A stretch of 64,000 bases of DNA. It comes from Ichthyophis bannanicus (lineage: Eukaryota; Chordata; Amphibia; Gymnophiona; Ichthyophiidae). Below, piece by piece: positions 10,547 through 20,908 of the stretch. The position numbers were made by a program, and so were the translations under genes. The stretch is from assembly GCA_033557465.1 (NCBI GenBank), contig CM066048.1, positions 16,034,305-16,098,304 on the forward strand, in the 5' to 3' direction. The notes under the pieces were generated by a model. It was given only the letters and a program-made list of their open reading frames with translations, made no database searches and was not told the DNA's origin. Every line of letters starts with the position of its first letter. Position 1 is the first letter of the stretch.

Positions 10547-11084
10547 TCAAGAGTTTTGGATACCTGGAAGATATACTGCCAGGAGATGAATCTGATGCTC
10601 TCTGGCGAGGGCCCATAGTCGCAAAGCTTCGTTGTAAAGCAACAGAGAGCCCGTTCCTCCTTGCTTGTTCACATAGAACATGGCTACTTGATTGTCCGTG
10701 TGAATGAGGACTGTCTTGTAGCTGAGAAGAGTGTGGAACATTCGAAAAGCAAGGAAGATTGCTCTGAGCTCTAGAAGATTGATGTGTAAATGAGTCTCCT
10801 GTGGAGTCCAGGTGCCTTGGGTGGAGAGGTTTTGCAGATGAGCTCCCCAACCCACTGGTGAAGCATCTGTTGTGAGAGTTGCTTGGGGTGAAGGTTGTTG
10901 AAATGGGGACCCCAGCAACAGGTTTGAGTGGACTGCCACCATTGGAGGGACAAAATAAGACGATTTGTGTTTGCTATTTTGTCTGACAGGAACCCTGATG
11001 CCTGCATCCATTGAGTGGATAAAGTCCACTAGGCTGCTCTCATATGGAGGCGAGCATAAGGGATCACATGCACGGTAGAAGCCA
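10547..11084 (-). pseudogene. DIRS RNase H segment (A1), cut by the L2 insertion
   Basis: The RNase H part of the RT-RNase H polyprotein. It includes the first acidic block (TTDASPVGWGAHLQ), the glutamate helix (HINLLELRAIFLAF) and the DNQ block (HTDNQVAMFYVNKQGGTGS). It is separated from its RT domain at 11084 by the L2-containing insertion. The frame also runs into inserted DNA at its N-terminal side, so the apparent start is not original. Confidence 0.8.
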
Positions 11085-11201
11085 CCCATTCCCCTAATTC
11101 CCAAAACCCTATTCAAGCTTCAGAGAGACAGAGGCCGTATGATTCTCATAGCTCCACATTGGCCATGGCAAATGTGGTACCCTCTGCTTCTACATCTCTC
11201 T
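11085..11201 (+). repeat. DIRS-derived segment at the 5' end of the L2 insertion
   Basis: It starts 'cccattcccctaattcccaa' and runs to 'cttctacatctctctca', the reverse complement of about 10208-10325. It shares the base pattern 'ctctctca' with copy A2 but 'cgtatgattctcat' and 'caaatgtgg' with A1. It was therefore probably copied from a third family-A transcript rather than by local inversion. Confidence 0.8.
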
Positions 11202-11376
11202 CAATATCAAGATGCCCTGAGCCCACCATCCCCCAGTCCTCAGACAAATCTTATGCCTCAACACAAGTCTTTCCGTCCATTTAACAAAGATGAAATCCTG
11301 AAAAAAGCACACCCTCTCCTTAACCCACCTAAACAGAACCTCGATGATATGATTGCAGCCTGGAACTCAAACCTAG

Positions 11377-13497
11377 ATGCCAGAATTGACCTACCCTCCC
11401 ACCAGAGAACCTCGCAGGAGAACAAAAGCACCATGGTACTCACCCGAGTTGAAGAAGTCTCTACAACTGCTCAGACGTCTCGAAAAGCGCTGGAGGCACT
11501 CAAGATCAACTGAGAATCATGAAGACTACACTACTCAACTAGCTAAACATCGTGCAGCAGTCTCAACAAACATGAAACAATACTACGCTAAAAGGCTGCA
11601 CAAATCATTGAATAAGCCACACGATCTCTTCAACATTGTCAGCTCACTAGCAAAAGAACCTTCCCCCAACCAACCTAACCATCCTGACCCCCAAGAATAT
11701 GCTGAATACCTCCGAATCAAAACCAGTCAGGTCAACGTACCTTCCGATACCGTTGTCCTGGATGACAAATCCGGGTGGCTCCCCCTCTCCATCTTAACCT
11801 CTGATTTAGCCGGCACCCATCAAATGCTCACGACATTCATAACCCCATCCACCAGAGAACTCCAAGACATAATCAACAGCATAAACACCACCACGGCACC
11901 GAATGATCCTTGCCCAGCACAATGGATAAAAGCACTACGTGTTCAACTCAGCCCATTCCTTACCAATCTTATTAACACTTCCTTCCTGACCGGAACCTTC
12001 CCCAAGAGCCTGAAGCAAACTTCAATCAGACCCCTGCTCAAAAACAACAGACTTGACCCTGCTAAAATGGACTCCTACAGACCAATATCAAGCATCCCGT
12101 TCCTAGCCAAAATTATGGAAAAAATAGTCCAACGACAACTAGACCACCACATTGAAAATAACTTACCCCTGGACACCTGCCAACATGGGTTCCGCGAGTC
12201 ACATGGGGTTGAAACTCTCTTAACCACGTTATTTAACACCCTAACTGTAGGTATCGACAACCTCAGGCAAGCCTTCGCTCTCATTTTCCTAGACATCGCA
12301 GCTGCCTTCGACTCCGTCAGTCACGACCTACTTCTCTCCTGCCTTGCTAAGAAGGGAGTTCACGGCACTGCGCTATCATGGTGCACATCATATCTAAATG
12401 AAAGATGGCAAGATGTTCGCTCCGGCCCCTCAAGATCAGATCCATTCCTGCAAGCGAAGGGTGTACCACAAGGGTCCTCACTTTCAGCACTTCTTTTTAA
12501 TGTTTACATGCAACCCATCTGCGCTATCATTAGATCCTTCCACATCAACTGTCTAATATACGCTGATGACGTTCTGATGTACACAACAATATCAAATGAG
12601 CACCCAGATCTCTCCCACCTGTCCTCATGCTTCGACGCGGTTACAGACTGGCTACACACTCAGAAGCTAAAAATAAACTTCAAGAAAACGGAAGTCCTAT
12701 TCGTCTGCAGAGACCAAGCATTCACTCCACCATCATCCATAAAAGTGCGTGATGCCGAACTCTTCACCAAACCTACGATACGATACCTTGGTATCATCCT
12801 TGACCAACAACTCAATATGAAGGAGCAGATATCTAATATGGTAAAGGCAGTATACCATAAAATCCGAACACTGCGCCACATTAGACAACTGCTAGACCCG
12901 ACTGACTTCAGAACAGTATTTCAAGCTCTAGTAATGCCTCATTTCGACCACATTAACTCCATACTGCATGGACTTCCGAAGAGCACCCTACATCCTTTAC
13001 AGTTGGCAATGAACGCTGCAGCAAGAACTCTACATGGAGCCTCTGGAATGGAACACATTACCCCCATACTAAAACACCTACACTGGCTCCCTGTCCACTA
13101 CAGGATTTCATTTAAGATTCTAACAATGACTTTCAAGGCCAACCATAACTGCACGTCCACCTCCCTCTCTGACTTAGTCCAGATAACTCCCCCCAATAGG
13201 ATGAGGAGGTCAGCTGCTACTAACACTCTCATCCTTCCCAAAGCAATCATTAAATGCTCCAAGACTACGAGCAACCGTGCCTTTGCCTTCTACGCACCCT
13301 CCTGCTGGAATGCTCTCCCATCTGACATCCGCGCCATCAACCTTCTTCAATTTAGGAAAGCGTTGAAACGTCACCTATTTACCCAGTACTTCTCCATCTC
13401 AAATGACAGCTCTCAGCCACCTTCAATCATGTCCAACTCTCTCCACACGAGCCCCATGCCCACAACACCTCTACCTTCCGAACCCACCTCTATTTAA
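11377..13497 (+). pseudogene. L2 LINE ORF2, reverse transcriptase (5'-truncated)
   Basis: This 706-codon open frame is the C-terminal two thirds of an L2-clade ORF2 protein, which reverse-transcribes its own RNA at a nicked target. Readable parts are the endonuclease-RT linker (TKAPWYSPELKK), RT blocks 'YRPISSIPFLAKIMEKIVQ', 'IFLDIAAAFDSVSHDLL', 'KGVPQGSSLSALLFNVYM' and the active site 'LIYADDVLMY', and the C-terminal region ending near 'FRKALKRHLFTQYF'. Upstream L2 sequence (11202-11390) continues in another frame, so there is one shift. The endonuclease is almost wholly absent, making this a 5'-truncated, inactive copy. The YADD site itself is intact. Confidence 0.85.
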
Positions 13498-13732
13498 TTT
13501 ACAGAATGTCATTGTCGTATCAACTGTACTTACTAATGAGATAATTGTACAAGCCTGCATACTAAATTGTAAATAGTTGTTTACCTGTTAACCTGCTATC
13601 CATGTTTCTTTACCCTGTTTATTGTAAGTGCATTGAAAGGCCCTCTTTGCACAAATAAGTTTCCTGTAAACCGTGCTGATAATAAATAGTGCGGTATAGA
13701 AAAGCAATTAAATAAATAAATAAATAAATAAA
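13498..13732 (+). repeat. L2 3' UTR and (AAAT)n tail
   Basis: It contains 'aaaccgtgctgataataaat', then 'agtgcggtatag' and an (AAAT)n end. The same tail occurs as a free fragment at 43080-43338, so this L2 family amplified more than once here. Confidence 0.85.
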
Positions 13733-14125
13733 ATGTGGCCTAGTAGTTGTAACATTTCTCGAGCAGTGAGATGAGGCTTTAGCACTGCTTGAGAAGCTAA
13801 TTGCACCATGCGAAGGCAACGGGTCTGTGGGAGATAGGCCTTTGCTTTCCTGGTATCCAACAAAGCTCCTATGAACTCTAGAGATTGAGTGGGAGTTAGG
13901 CTGGATTTTGGGATGTTTATAACCAGACCCAAATACTGCAGGATGCGCATTGTGCAAGATAGAGGAAATCCTGGCCTCTGACTCTGATGGGGCTTGAATG
14001 AGCCAGTCGTCTAAGTAGGGGAAGACAAATATTCCCAGAGTGCGAAGAAATGCTGCTACCACAGCCATGCATTTCATAAACACCCTTGGTGCTGAGGCCA
14101 GGCCAAAAGGAAGCACCCTGTATTG
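13733..14125 (-). pseudogene. DIRS RT, C-terminal part (A1)
   Basis: The RT palm and thumb of A1. It includes 'LPFGLASAPRVFMKCMAVV', the active site 'FPYLDDWLIQAPSESEA' (about 14010) and 'TPTQSLEFIGALLDTRKAK'. It is bounded on the left by the L2 insertion and on the right by the LTR-like insertion at 14126. The rest of RT continues at 15599. Confidence 0.8.
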
Positions 14126-15598
14126 TGTCACAAGGTGGACCTAACAGAGCCTGTACAAATGGAAGATCAGGGAGAATCTGACAGCATAAATAGAAATCTG
14201 TCAGGCGGTTGCTATAAACAACCAGGACACACGTGGGTAAGGGCTAGGAAGACACACCCAGGTAGCAGGGGAATGGAGTTTTCATTACCTGATGGGGATC
14301 AGCTGGGAGGAGGTGGAGCCCAGAGACACGTACATAAAACACGCTCACAAACAGTTAGAGAGGAGAGGCAGCGGCAAGGGCAGCAGCAGCCGCGGAAGGA
14401 ATGGAAATGGAATGAGAAAGAGAGAGAAAGAGAAATTGAACCATTGGGTCAGCATGAGAATCAACAGGAAAGTCTGAGTGAGTCCCAGGACCTGTTTGAG
14501 ACGTTTGGAAGTCAGCAGCTGGATACGGTGTGTGTGAATGAAAGTCACGAGAGACGTGGGAGGATTTCTATAGAAGGTAACAGAGCAGAAAATGCAGAGA
14601 GAGGCTGTTTCCTACCTGATTGGGTAAAACCCAGAGTTAACAGGAAAAGCCAACCAAGAGCAAGCTTAAAGGAAGCAGAGAATAACCTCTTTCCTTGTGC
14701 TAGCAGCCACAAGAGAAAGGAAGTTTTCCTACCTGCAGGAGCTTGTAATTCTGCTGGCAATTTTAAACTCCCAACTTTTAACAAAGTGCCGTCTCGAGCA
14801 GTGCAATCACAGGCAGCTGTGCAGAAGGAGCTAAGCCCAAGCAAGCTCAGAGCATACCACGAACATTCTAATAGCAGAGCCAGTGAATGCTTGCAGTTCC
14901 CTTTTAATTACCAGCAGGGACAGAGCTCCTACAAGCCACACTCAAAAGCCTATGGTAATTCCCAGCAGGGCATTTGCTCAGAGAAGCAAAGTAACTTCCT
15001 GCTAGACGGAGCAAGCCAACTTTACTCCGGTGAAACAGCTGATCCTACAAACGTGTGTTCAAGTGATTATGAATTGATGCAATGTGATATTCCAGATATG
15101 CAAGTAAGTCCTGAAGCTATGGACTGTTCTTTATCAATGGTTGACCCAGAGTTCTCTCTGAGATGAAGTATTGAATGTAACCAGAAGTTAAAGCCATAAC
15201 CTGTTTGCTGACAAACAGTTTCTCAGTCAAACAGTATAATTGAGCTGTAGTGAGGCAGCAAAAGAAAAGGCTGTTTTGATAACAGGAAGACTGTTTAATA
15301 CTTTTCTTTTGTTATGTTTTAAAGCTGAAGCAAGCTATTTCTGTTCCACTTTATTCTTCTGCTATATGCCCGGAGTGGCTTTTGTTATTTGTTTTGCCAA
15401 AAGAAGAAAAACCTCGTGGACGGGGAATAAAGCCCTGATTTGAAATTGAAGTGTGTGCATAAGTGATTCTTATCAGAGAAGGTACAACTACCACTCCCAG
15501 AGGGCCAGGCAGGGCTGTCTGCATCTCTTACAGAGCCAAGAGGAGGAGTCATCTTGTAATACCTGACCCCACCGGTAGGGCCCCCTGAGGGTGTGACA
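14126..15598 (+). mobile_element. Solo-LTR-like insertion (LTR1)
   Basis: A 1473-bp insertion in the A1 RT, with 7-bp inverted ends TGTCACA ... TGTGACA and a perfect 4-bp target duplication ATTG (14122-14125 and 15599-15602). TG...CA ends with a 4-bp duplication are typical of LTR retroelements. An AATAAA signal (about 15425) lies about 170 bp before the end, as in an R-U5 layout. No gag, pol or primer-binding site is present. A related insertion in opposite orientation lies at 20368-23521. It could derive from an endogenous retrovirus or a Gypsy-type element, and the sequence does not decide. Confidence 0.75.
14159..15166 (+). CDS. Open reading frame inside LTR1, unknown product
   Basis: A 335-codon frame opens at the first in-frame ATG inside the LTR and fills two thirds of it. 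The product is polar, rich in Q, E, S and N, without membrane segment or signal peptide, and matches no domain I know. Its C-terminus 'MDCSLSMVDPEFSLR' has a counterpart in the second LTR copy, 'MDCTLSVADHVTSLC', ending at the same relative stop. The frame may therefore have been kept in the LTR family. Chance openness in a solo LTR is the main alternative. No function is proposed. Confidence 0.4.
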   Translation: MEDQGESDSINRNLSGGCYKQPGHTWVRARKTHPGSRGMEFSLPDGDQLGGGGAQRHVHKTRSQTVREERQRQGQQQPRKEWKWNEKEREREIEPLGQHENQQESLSESQDLFETFGSQQLDTVCVNESHERRGRISIEGNRAENAERGCFLPDWVKPRVNRKSQPRASLKEAENNLFPCASSHKRKEVFLPAGACNSAGNFKLPTFNKVPSRAVQSQAAVQKELSPSKLRAYHEHSNSRASECLQFPFNYQQGQSSYKPHSKAYGNSQQGICSEKQSNFLLDGASQLYSGETADPTNVCSSDYELMQCDIPDMQVSPEAMDCSLSMVDPEFSLR

Positions 15599-16421
15599 AT
15601 TGGTAGTGCTTTCCTTGAAAAAGGAACCAAAGGAACTTTCTGTGAGTTGGATGGATGAGAACATGAGTGTACGCATCCTTGAGATCTAGAGAACAAAGCC
15701 AATCCTGACTCTGAAGGTACGGCAGCAGGGTTCCCAGAGAAATCATCTTGAATTTCTCCTTGAACAGGAATTTGTTCAATTCTCCGAGACCTAAAATGGG
15801 TATGTGTCCTCCGGTTTTCTTTGGGATAAGGAAATAGGGGGAGTAAAACCCTGTACCCTGTTGAGGAATGGGTACCTCTTCTATTGCCCCTTGGGCAAAA
15901 AGCATGGTGACCTCTTGATCTAACAGGTTGATGAGAGAGGTCTGAGAATTGAACTGTCTTACCATTGTGGGAAGGGGCATGCGGAGGAAGTGAAGCTTGT
16001 ACCCCTCTCTTATAATGGAAAGAATCCAATGTTCTGCTGTTATTTGCCCCCATCTGGGGGAAAAGTGACACAACCTTCCTGGAATGGTGGAAGGTTCTGG
16101 TCCATTGAGGGCCAGGAAGGCTAAGTTCTCTAGATGGAAGTCAAAGGCCTTGTGGAGGCTGAGACTGCTGAGACAGTTGAGGCTTAGCAGTCTTTGCTTT
16201 CCTTTGTTTAGGTGGTTGCTGACTCTTCCAAGCAGGCTGACCTGTAGAATGTCCCTGCTGATAAGAGGGATAAAAACTCTTCTTTTTGGAAAATAATGGT
16301 TTCTTGAAAGATTTCTTCCTTGCAGGATCAGCTGTGGCTTTGGATAATCTATACAAAGTGGAGTTATCAGCATCCAACTCATTGGCCTTTTCTTGCCAAT
16401 TTTTGCCGAATAGATTCTCAC
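15599..16421 (-). pseudogene. DIRS RT, N-terminal part (A1)
   Basis: The RT continues after the LTR insertion with 'KTGGHIPILGLGELNKFLFK' (the family usually has RPILDLREL) and 'WLCSLDLKDAYTHVLIHP'. The frame overlaps the gag C-terminus in a different register, as in A2 and B. Substitutions in the fingers and frame changes near 15600 show decay. Confidence 0.75.
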
Positions 16422-17978
16422 CTGTCAAGGAATATTGCCGTGTTTGTCCTGCACACAGAGCTCCAAATCGGATGCCTGGAGCCAGGCAATTCTACGTGCA
16501 CCTATGGCAACGGCAGAGGTTCTGCTTATGCACTCAAAACAGTCAAAAGCTGCATGACTGACAAATTTAGAAACATCCTGGGCATGTTTAACCAGTGTGA
16601 GAAAATCCTGCCTCTTATCTTCAGGAAGAAGAGGGCTCAAAACCTCTAAATCTCCTGTGACTTCCTTAAGGAACATTCCCATATATAAAATATAGGAACT
16701 GATCCTGGCAGAAAGCATGGAAGCCTGGAAAGTACGACATCCAAAGGCATCCAAAGTTCTACACTCACGTCCTGGAGGATTAGAGGCATGCCTCTTTGCA
16801 CTCCTGATCCTTCTCATAGCTGACTCCACTACAATAGAGTGGTGAGGCAGCTGAGTCTTCTGGAAACCAGGACACGGAGGAACCCGATACATGGTATCCA
16901 GTCGACGGGAGTGAGGAGAGGAGGGTAAGGGGGGTTTCCCACATTCTTAACATGAGATCATGTAAGATCTCATGGATAGGCAAGGTAGCTGCCTCCTTAG
17001 GAGCTTTGGGATATTGTAGAATCTCCAACTCCTTTGCCCTGGGCTCTGTCTCAGGAACCACAGTAATAGACAGACCTCAAGCCACCTCCCTGATAAAATC
17101 CTGAAAGGAGATATCTTCTGGAGGAGACATCCTACGTTTGGGAGAGGAAGGCTCCTCGGGGGAAGTATTCCGGTACCGACAGAACTGTCAGAATCCTCAG
17201 ACTCCTCCGAGAATTCAAAGTACCTTCTGTCCGGATGCTCTTGTAGAGCACGATACCCGTACCGATTGAAGTCAGTGCCGGGGGGAATCGGTACCGGAAG
17301 GCATGGTCGACTGGGTGCCGGCAATGCAGACACCGATGTCGATGTTATCGGTACCGGTACCGATGCTGGTGCCGGAGCCGGTGCCTGTACCGGCAGAACT
17401 GTCCGACACAGTTCCGAGGGTGTCGATGCCGCAAGGAGAGCTGCCAGACTGCGTTCAATAGCCAGGAACCTCTGGTCTATCAACGCTGCCGATGCCTGGG
17501 TATCGGTACCGGAGAAAACAGCCGGTACCCCAGAGCATGGCACCAGTAGTTCTGCCGAGGTTAAGGCCTCAAGAACATCCTGGAGCCCCGATAATGCTTT
17601 GGAAGCCGAAGCCTCCCGCCGGGGCAATTTTGCCGGTACAGAACCCTCAAGGGCACCGCCAGAGGCATCTCGATGCTTAGAAGGAGATCTACCCTTTGAG
17701 GACCGGCTGGACGTGTTTAGTTACCTGAGATCCATGGGAGGAAGACGAAACCCTGGAAGACGTCGATGCCACAGAGGCTGCATCGGAGGGAAAAAGGGTG
17801 CTGAGCTTAGCAGCCCGATTTTGTCGACCCCTCTTGAACATCATGGCACAAGCCATACACTCCAAAATGGAGTGGTCAGGACCTAAACATTTAAGACACC
17901 ACTCATGGGTGTCGGTGACAGAGATGGTACCGCCACACTTGGTGCACTTCTTAAAACCCAAAGCGGGTTTTTCCATAA
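16141..17978 (-). pseudogene. DIRS gag (A1)
   Basis: The gag-like first protein, expected to package the element RNA. From the N-terminus it has a cysteine/histidine block (KCTKCGGTISVTDTHEWCLK, about 17890-17960) and a serine-rich low-complexity region with proline/valine repeats (about 17260-17650). The conserved domain follows ('ISSYILYMGMFLKEVTGDLE', about 16650), then a basic/glutamine-rich tail (about 16141-16250). Frames change several times (16892/16780, 17061/16947, 17627/17689). The start is the methionine codon ending at about 17976. Confidence 0.7.
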
Positions 17979-18008
17979 TGGAGGAAATTTTGGGCTTAAG
18001 ACCCAAAA

Positions 18009-18152
18009 AGTTAAATTAGACTTACCTGCTAATTGTAGTTCCTGGAGGAACTCCAGTCTAGTCCCGGAATCCTTGTCAACCTCATCCAGCAGCTTTGGAG
18101 ACTGAGAAACCTCATGGTTGTGATGTCACTGGTATATAAGCACTGGTACAGC
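18009..18152 (-). repeat. DIRS C left terminal repeat, outer part
   Basis: It contains 'ttcctggaggaactccagtc', 'tcccggaatccttgtcaacc', 'agcagctttggagactgaga' and 'gatgtcactggtatataagc'. It is the inverse of 38370-38478. The remainder of this repeat lies at 26987 onward, beyond copy A2. Confidence 0.85.
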
Positions 18153-18410
18153 ACAGTTACTTACCTGTAACAGTTGATCTCTGGGAACAGCAGGAATAAG
18201 TCTTCACATATGGGTATCGTCGGTACCAACGGAGCCTGCGTGGGAACGCTCCCCAGCATCCAATCAGAAAGCTTTTGGGAGCATCCCACAGCGCCTGCGT
18301 GCTGCCTTCCCGCCTTTCCCAACTGTCTCTCCTCAGTTGAGTTTTAAAGCTGAGACAAAGAGAGAGAGAGGGAAAGGAAAGAGAGATAGAGAGATACAAC
18401 TCCTAGGGGA
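18153..18410 (-). repeat. DIRS A2 left inverted terminal repeat
   Basis: It begins 'agcacagttacttacctgta' and includes 'cacatatgggtatcgtcggt' and 'gcctgcgtgctgccttcccg'. The inverse occurs at 26795-26986 with high identity. It ends in a GA-rich microsatellite (about 18355-18395). Confidence 0.9.
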
Positions 18411-18419
18411 GGTGGGTGG

Positions 18420-18525
18420 GTTGTGAAGACTTATTCCTGCTGTTCCCAGAGATCACCTGTTACAGGTAAGTAACTGTGCTATCTCCAGGAACAAGCAGGA
18501 ATGAGTCTTCACATATGGGGACTCC
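18420..18525 (-). repeat. DIRS A2 internal complementary region
   Basis: The fused inverse ends read 'gatcacctgttacaggtaag' then 'taactgtgctatctccagga'. The first part is the inverse of the left outer end and the second the inverse of the right outer end (26960-26986). Confidence 0.85.
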
Positions 18526-18659
18526 CTAGCTTTAGATGCCAGGGAGAGACCCCAGAAGTTGTGTGTCCCTGGGACAGGGCTGCACTTCCCCACATGGATC
18601 TCTGGCATCCCATAAGGGATGGTAGGTAGGAGTTGATTAAGTATGGAACAGGTGTTTGA

Positions 18660-20030
18660 GAACAGCCTGACCAAACAAGGCATCCCGGCGGGAGTCCTTG
18701 TCCAAGCAGTAATGGGCTGTGAAGGTATGAACCGAGGCCCAAGTGACTGCTCGACAGATGTCGTCAATAGACACAGAGTTCAGATGAGCCATTGAGGCTG
18801 CCATGGCTCTCACATTGTGAGCTGTGACATGGCCCTCCAGAGAAAGGTTCTTACTCTGATAGGCGAAAGAAATGCACTGGGCAATCCAGTTAGTGTTCTC
18901 TTGGAGACTGGTAGTCCCAAATGAGAAGGATCAAAGACAACAAAGAGCTGAGAGGACTTTCTATGTTGCTGTGTCCTCTGTAAGTAAAAAGCCAGAGCTC
19001 TTTTACAGTCCAGGGTATGAAGATTCCTCTCTGCACTTGATGCATGAGGTCCTGGAAAAAAGACAGGTAGGTAGACCTCCTGGTTGAGGTGAAAAGGCGA
19101 GACCACCTTAGGCATAAAGTGTGGATGAGTCCTAAGGACTACCTTGTCATGATGGAACCTTGTATAAGGTGAATTAGCTATGAGTGCTTTAAATTCACCA
19201 ATACGACGTGCTGATGTGATTGCAATGAGAAAGATGACCTTCCAAGAAAGGTATTTCAGGGAGATGGTAGCCAAAAGGTTCAAAAGGCGGCTTCATAAGC
19301 TGACCAAGAACCAGGTTCAAGTCCCATGCCACCGGAGGTGGTCTAATGGGAGGCTTTGTTAAAAGGAGGCCTCTCATGAACCTTGCTACAAGAGGATGAG
19401 AGGAAATAGGTTGTCCATTTAAAGGCTTAAGGGAAGCTGCAATAGCACTCAAATGGACAGTTACTGAATTTGTCTTAAGGCCTGCATTAGACAGATGGAG
19501 GAGATACTCCAGCAAAGATTCCAGAGGTATGGCAAGGGGGTTAAGACCCTTCCCAGAACACCAGATAGTAAACCTCATCCACTTGAAAGCATAAGAACGT
19601 CTAGTGGAAGGTTTTCTGGAAGCATAAAGAACATCTTTCACCTGTTGAGAAAGATGAAGATCCTGGAGATCTAGGCCTTCAGCAACCAAGCCCTGAGATG
19701 CAGAGATTGGGGATTGGGATGCCATAACTTTCCATCCTCTTGAGATAGGAGATCTGGAGCAGACTCTAACTCCAGGGAGGGAGCTTGAGAGAGATGTAGA
19801 AGCAGAGGGTACCACACTTGCCATGGCCAATGTGGAGCTATGAGAATCATGTGGCCTCTGTCTCTCTGAAGCTTGAACAGGGTTTTGGGAATTAGGGGAA
19901 TGGGTGGAAAGGCATAGAGGAAGTCTTGACCCCAGTGAAGGAGGAAAGCATCCCTTGCCTGAGCTCCCTGAGCCGGAGTTCTGGAACAGAACCGGGGAAG
20001 TTTGGCATTCCACGGACTTGCAAAGAGGTC
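18660..20030 (-). pseudogene. DIRS tyrosine recombinase (A2), frameshifted
   Basis: Same protein as at 9055-10500, here broken. The N-terminal core reads open over about 19195-20030 ('YASRKPSTRRSYAFKWMRFT'). A shift near 19200-19280 separates it from the catalytic part 'ITSARRIGEFKALIANSPY' (first arginine). A second shift near 18850 precedes the HxxR and tyrosine region, which is still recognisable in DNA ('gctcacattgtgagctgtga', about 18805). The enzyme is inactive as encoded. Confidence 0.75.
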
Positions 20031-20367
20031 TATGTCCGGGGTTCCCCAAATCTGAAAAATCTTGGACACCTGGTCCACATGTAGGGACCACTCGTGTGGA
20101 AGCAGAACTCGACTGAGCCTGTCTGCCCAAGAGTTTTGAACGCCTGGAAGATAAACTGCCAGAAGATGAATCTGATGCTCTCTGGCGAGGGCCCACAGTC
20201 ACAAAGCTTCGTTGCAAAGCGACAGAGCCAGTTCCGCCCTGCTTGTTCACATAGGACATGGCTACCTGATTGTCCGTGTGGATAAGGACTGTCTTGTAGC
20301 TGAGTAGGGTGTGGAAAACCCACAGAGCAAGGAAGATTGCTCTGAGTTCCAAGAGATTGATATGTAG
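20031..20367 (-). pseudogene. DIRS RNase H segment (A2), cut by LTR2
   Basis: The C-terminal half of RNase H: 'LHINLLELRAIFLALWVF' and 'IHTDNQVAMSYVNKQGGTGS'. The first acidic block and RT lie beyond the LTR-like insertion, from 23526. Confidence 0.75.
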
Positions 20368-20908
20368 TGTCACCAGTAACCCTCCCCAGAGGCAAAAGCA
20401 TGGGGGTAGGTTAGCCTGGGTGTGTCCAAACCTAGCAAGAAGGATAGTGCAGTTGGCCCTGACTGCCTTCTGGGTATTGTAGTCCCTCTTACTAAGCAAG
20501 GAATGAGTTGTAGTCGAGTGGAGTTAGGCAAAAGACAGGATTTTATTTCCCCTTCCGGGTGGATTCATTGCAAGAAAAACAAGAACAAAAATGACCATAC
20601 TTCTGGTACAAAAATGAAACGAAACAGGAACAGAAACAGCTTCTATCTTCAGCTCACAAACAATTAGTTGAACAAAACGTAACTGCAGCAGTCCCTTTTT
20701 TTTTTTTTTTTTATTGAGCATTTATAGTGAAAATACACCAAATCAAAATAGGAAAATAACAGTAAATCGTACATATGCAATCAATAAGAAGAAACATGTT
20801 ACAATATTTAGTCCACATTAAATGGGGCTGGCAAATTAACAAAGATTAAGTAATTATATTCAAACAGAAAACCAGGCCGATAGCCTACACTATTGGAGGA
20901 CCTACTAT

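Larger units (their letters stand above)
11085..13732 (+). mobile_element. Chimeric L2 LINE insertion with a DIRS-derived 5' end
   Basis: A plus-strand insertion inside A1. DIRS sequence stops at 'cacggtagaagcca' (11084) and resumes at 'tgtggcctagtag' (13733), as in uninterrupted copy A2 at about 23800-23830. The insert ends with a typical L2 tail ('aatagtgcggtatag' then AAAT repeats). Its first roughly 117 bases are not L2 but sense-strand DIRS sequence, the inverse of 10208-10325. No clear target duplication is visible. The arrangement suggests a template switch from L2 RNA to a DIRS transcript during insertion. Confidence 0.8.

Noticed and set aside
14126..15598. DNA transposon with TGTCACA inverted ends
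   Set aside because: TG...CA ends, a 4-bp duplication and a polyadenylation signal near the 3' end fit an LTR better. There is no transposase.
18009..18152. A separate short element between A1 and A2
   Set aside because: The sequence matches the right terminal repeat of C and continues at 26987, so it is C's own left repeat split by A2.
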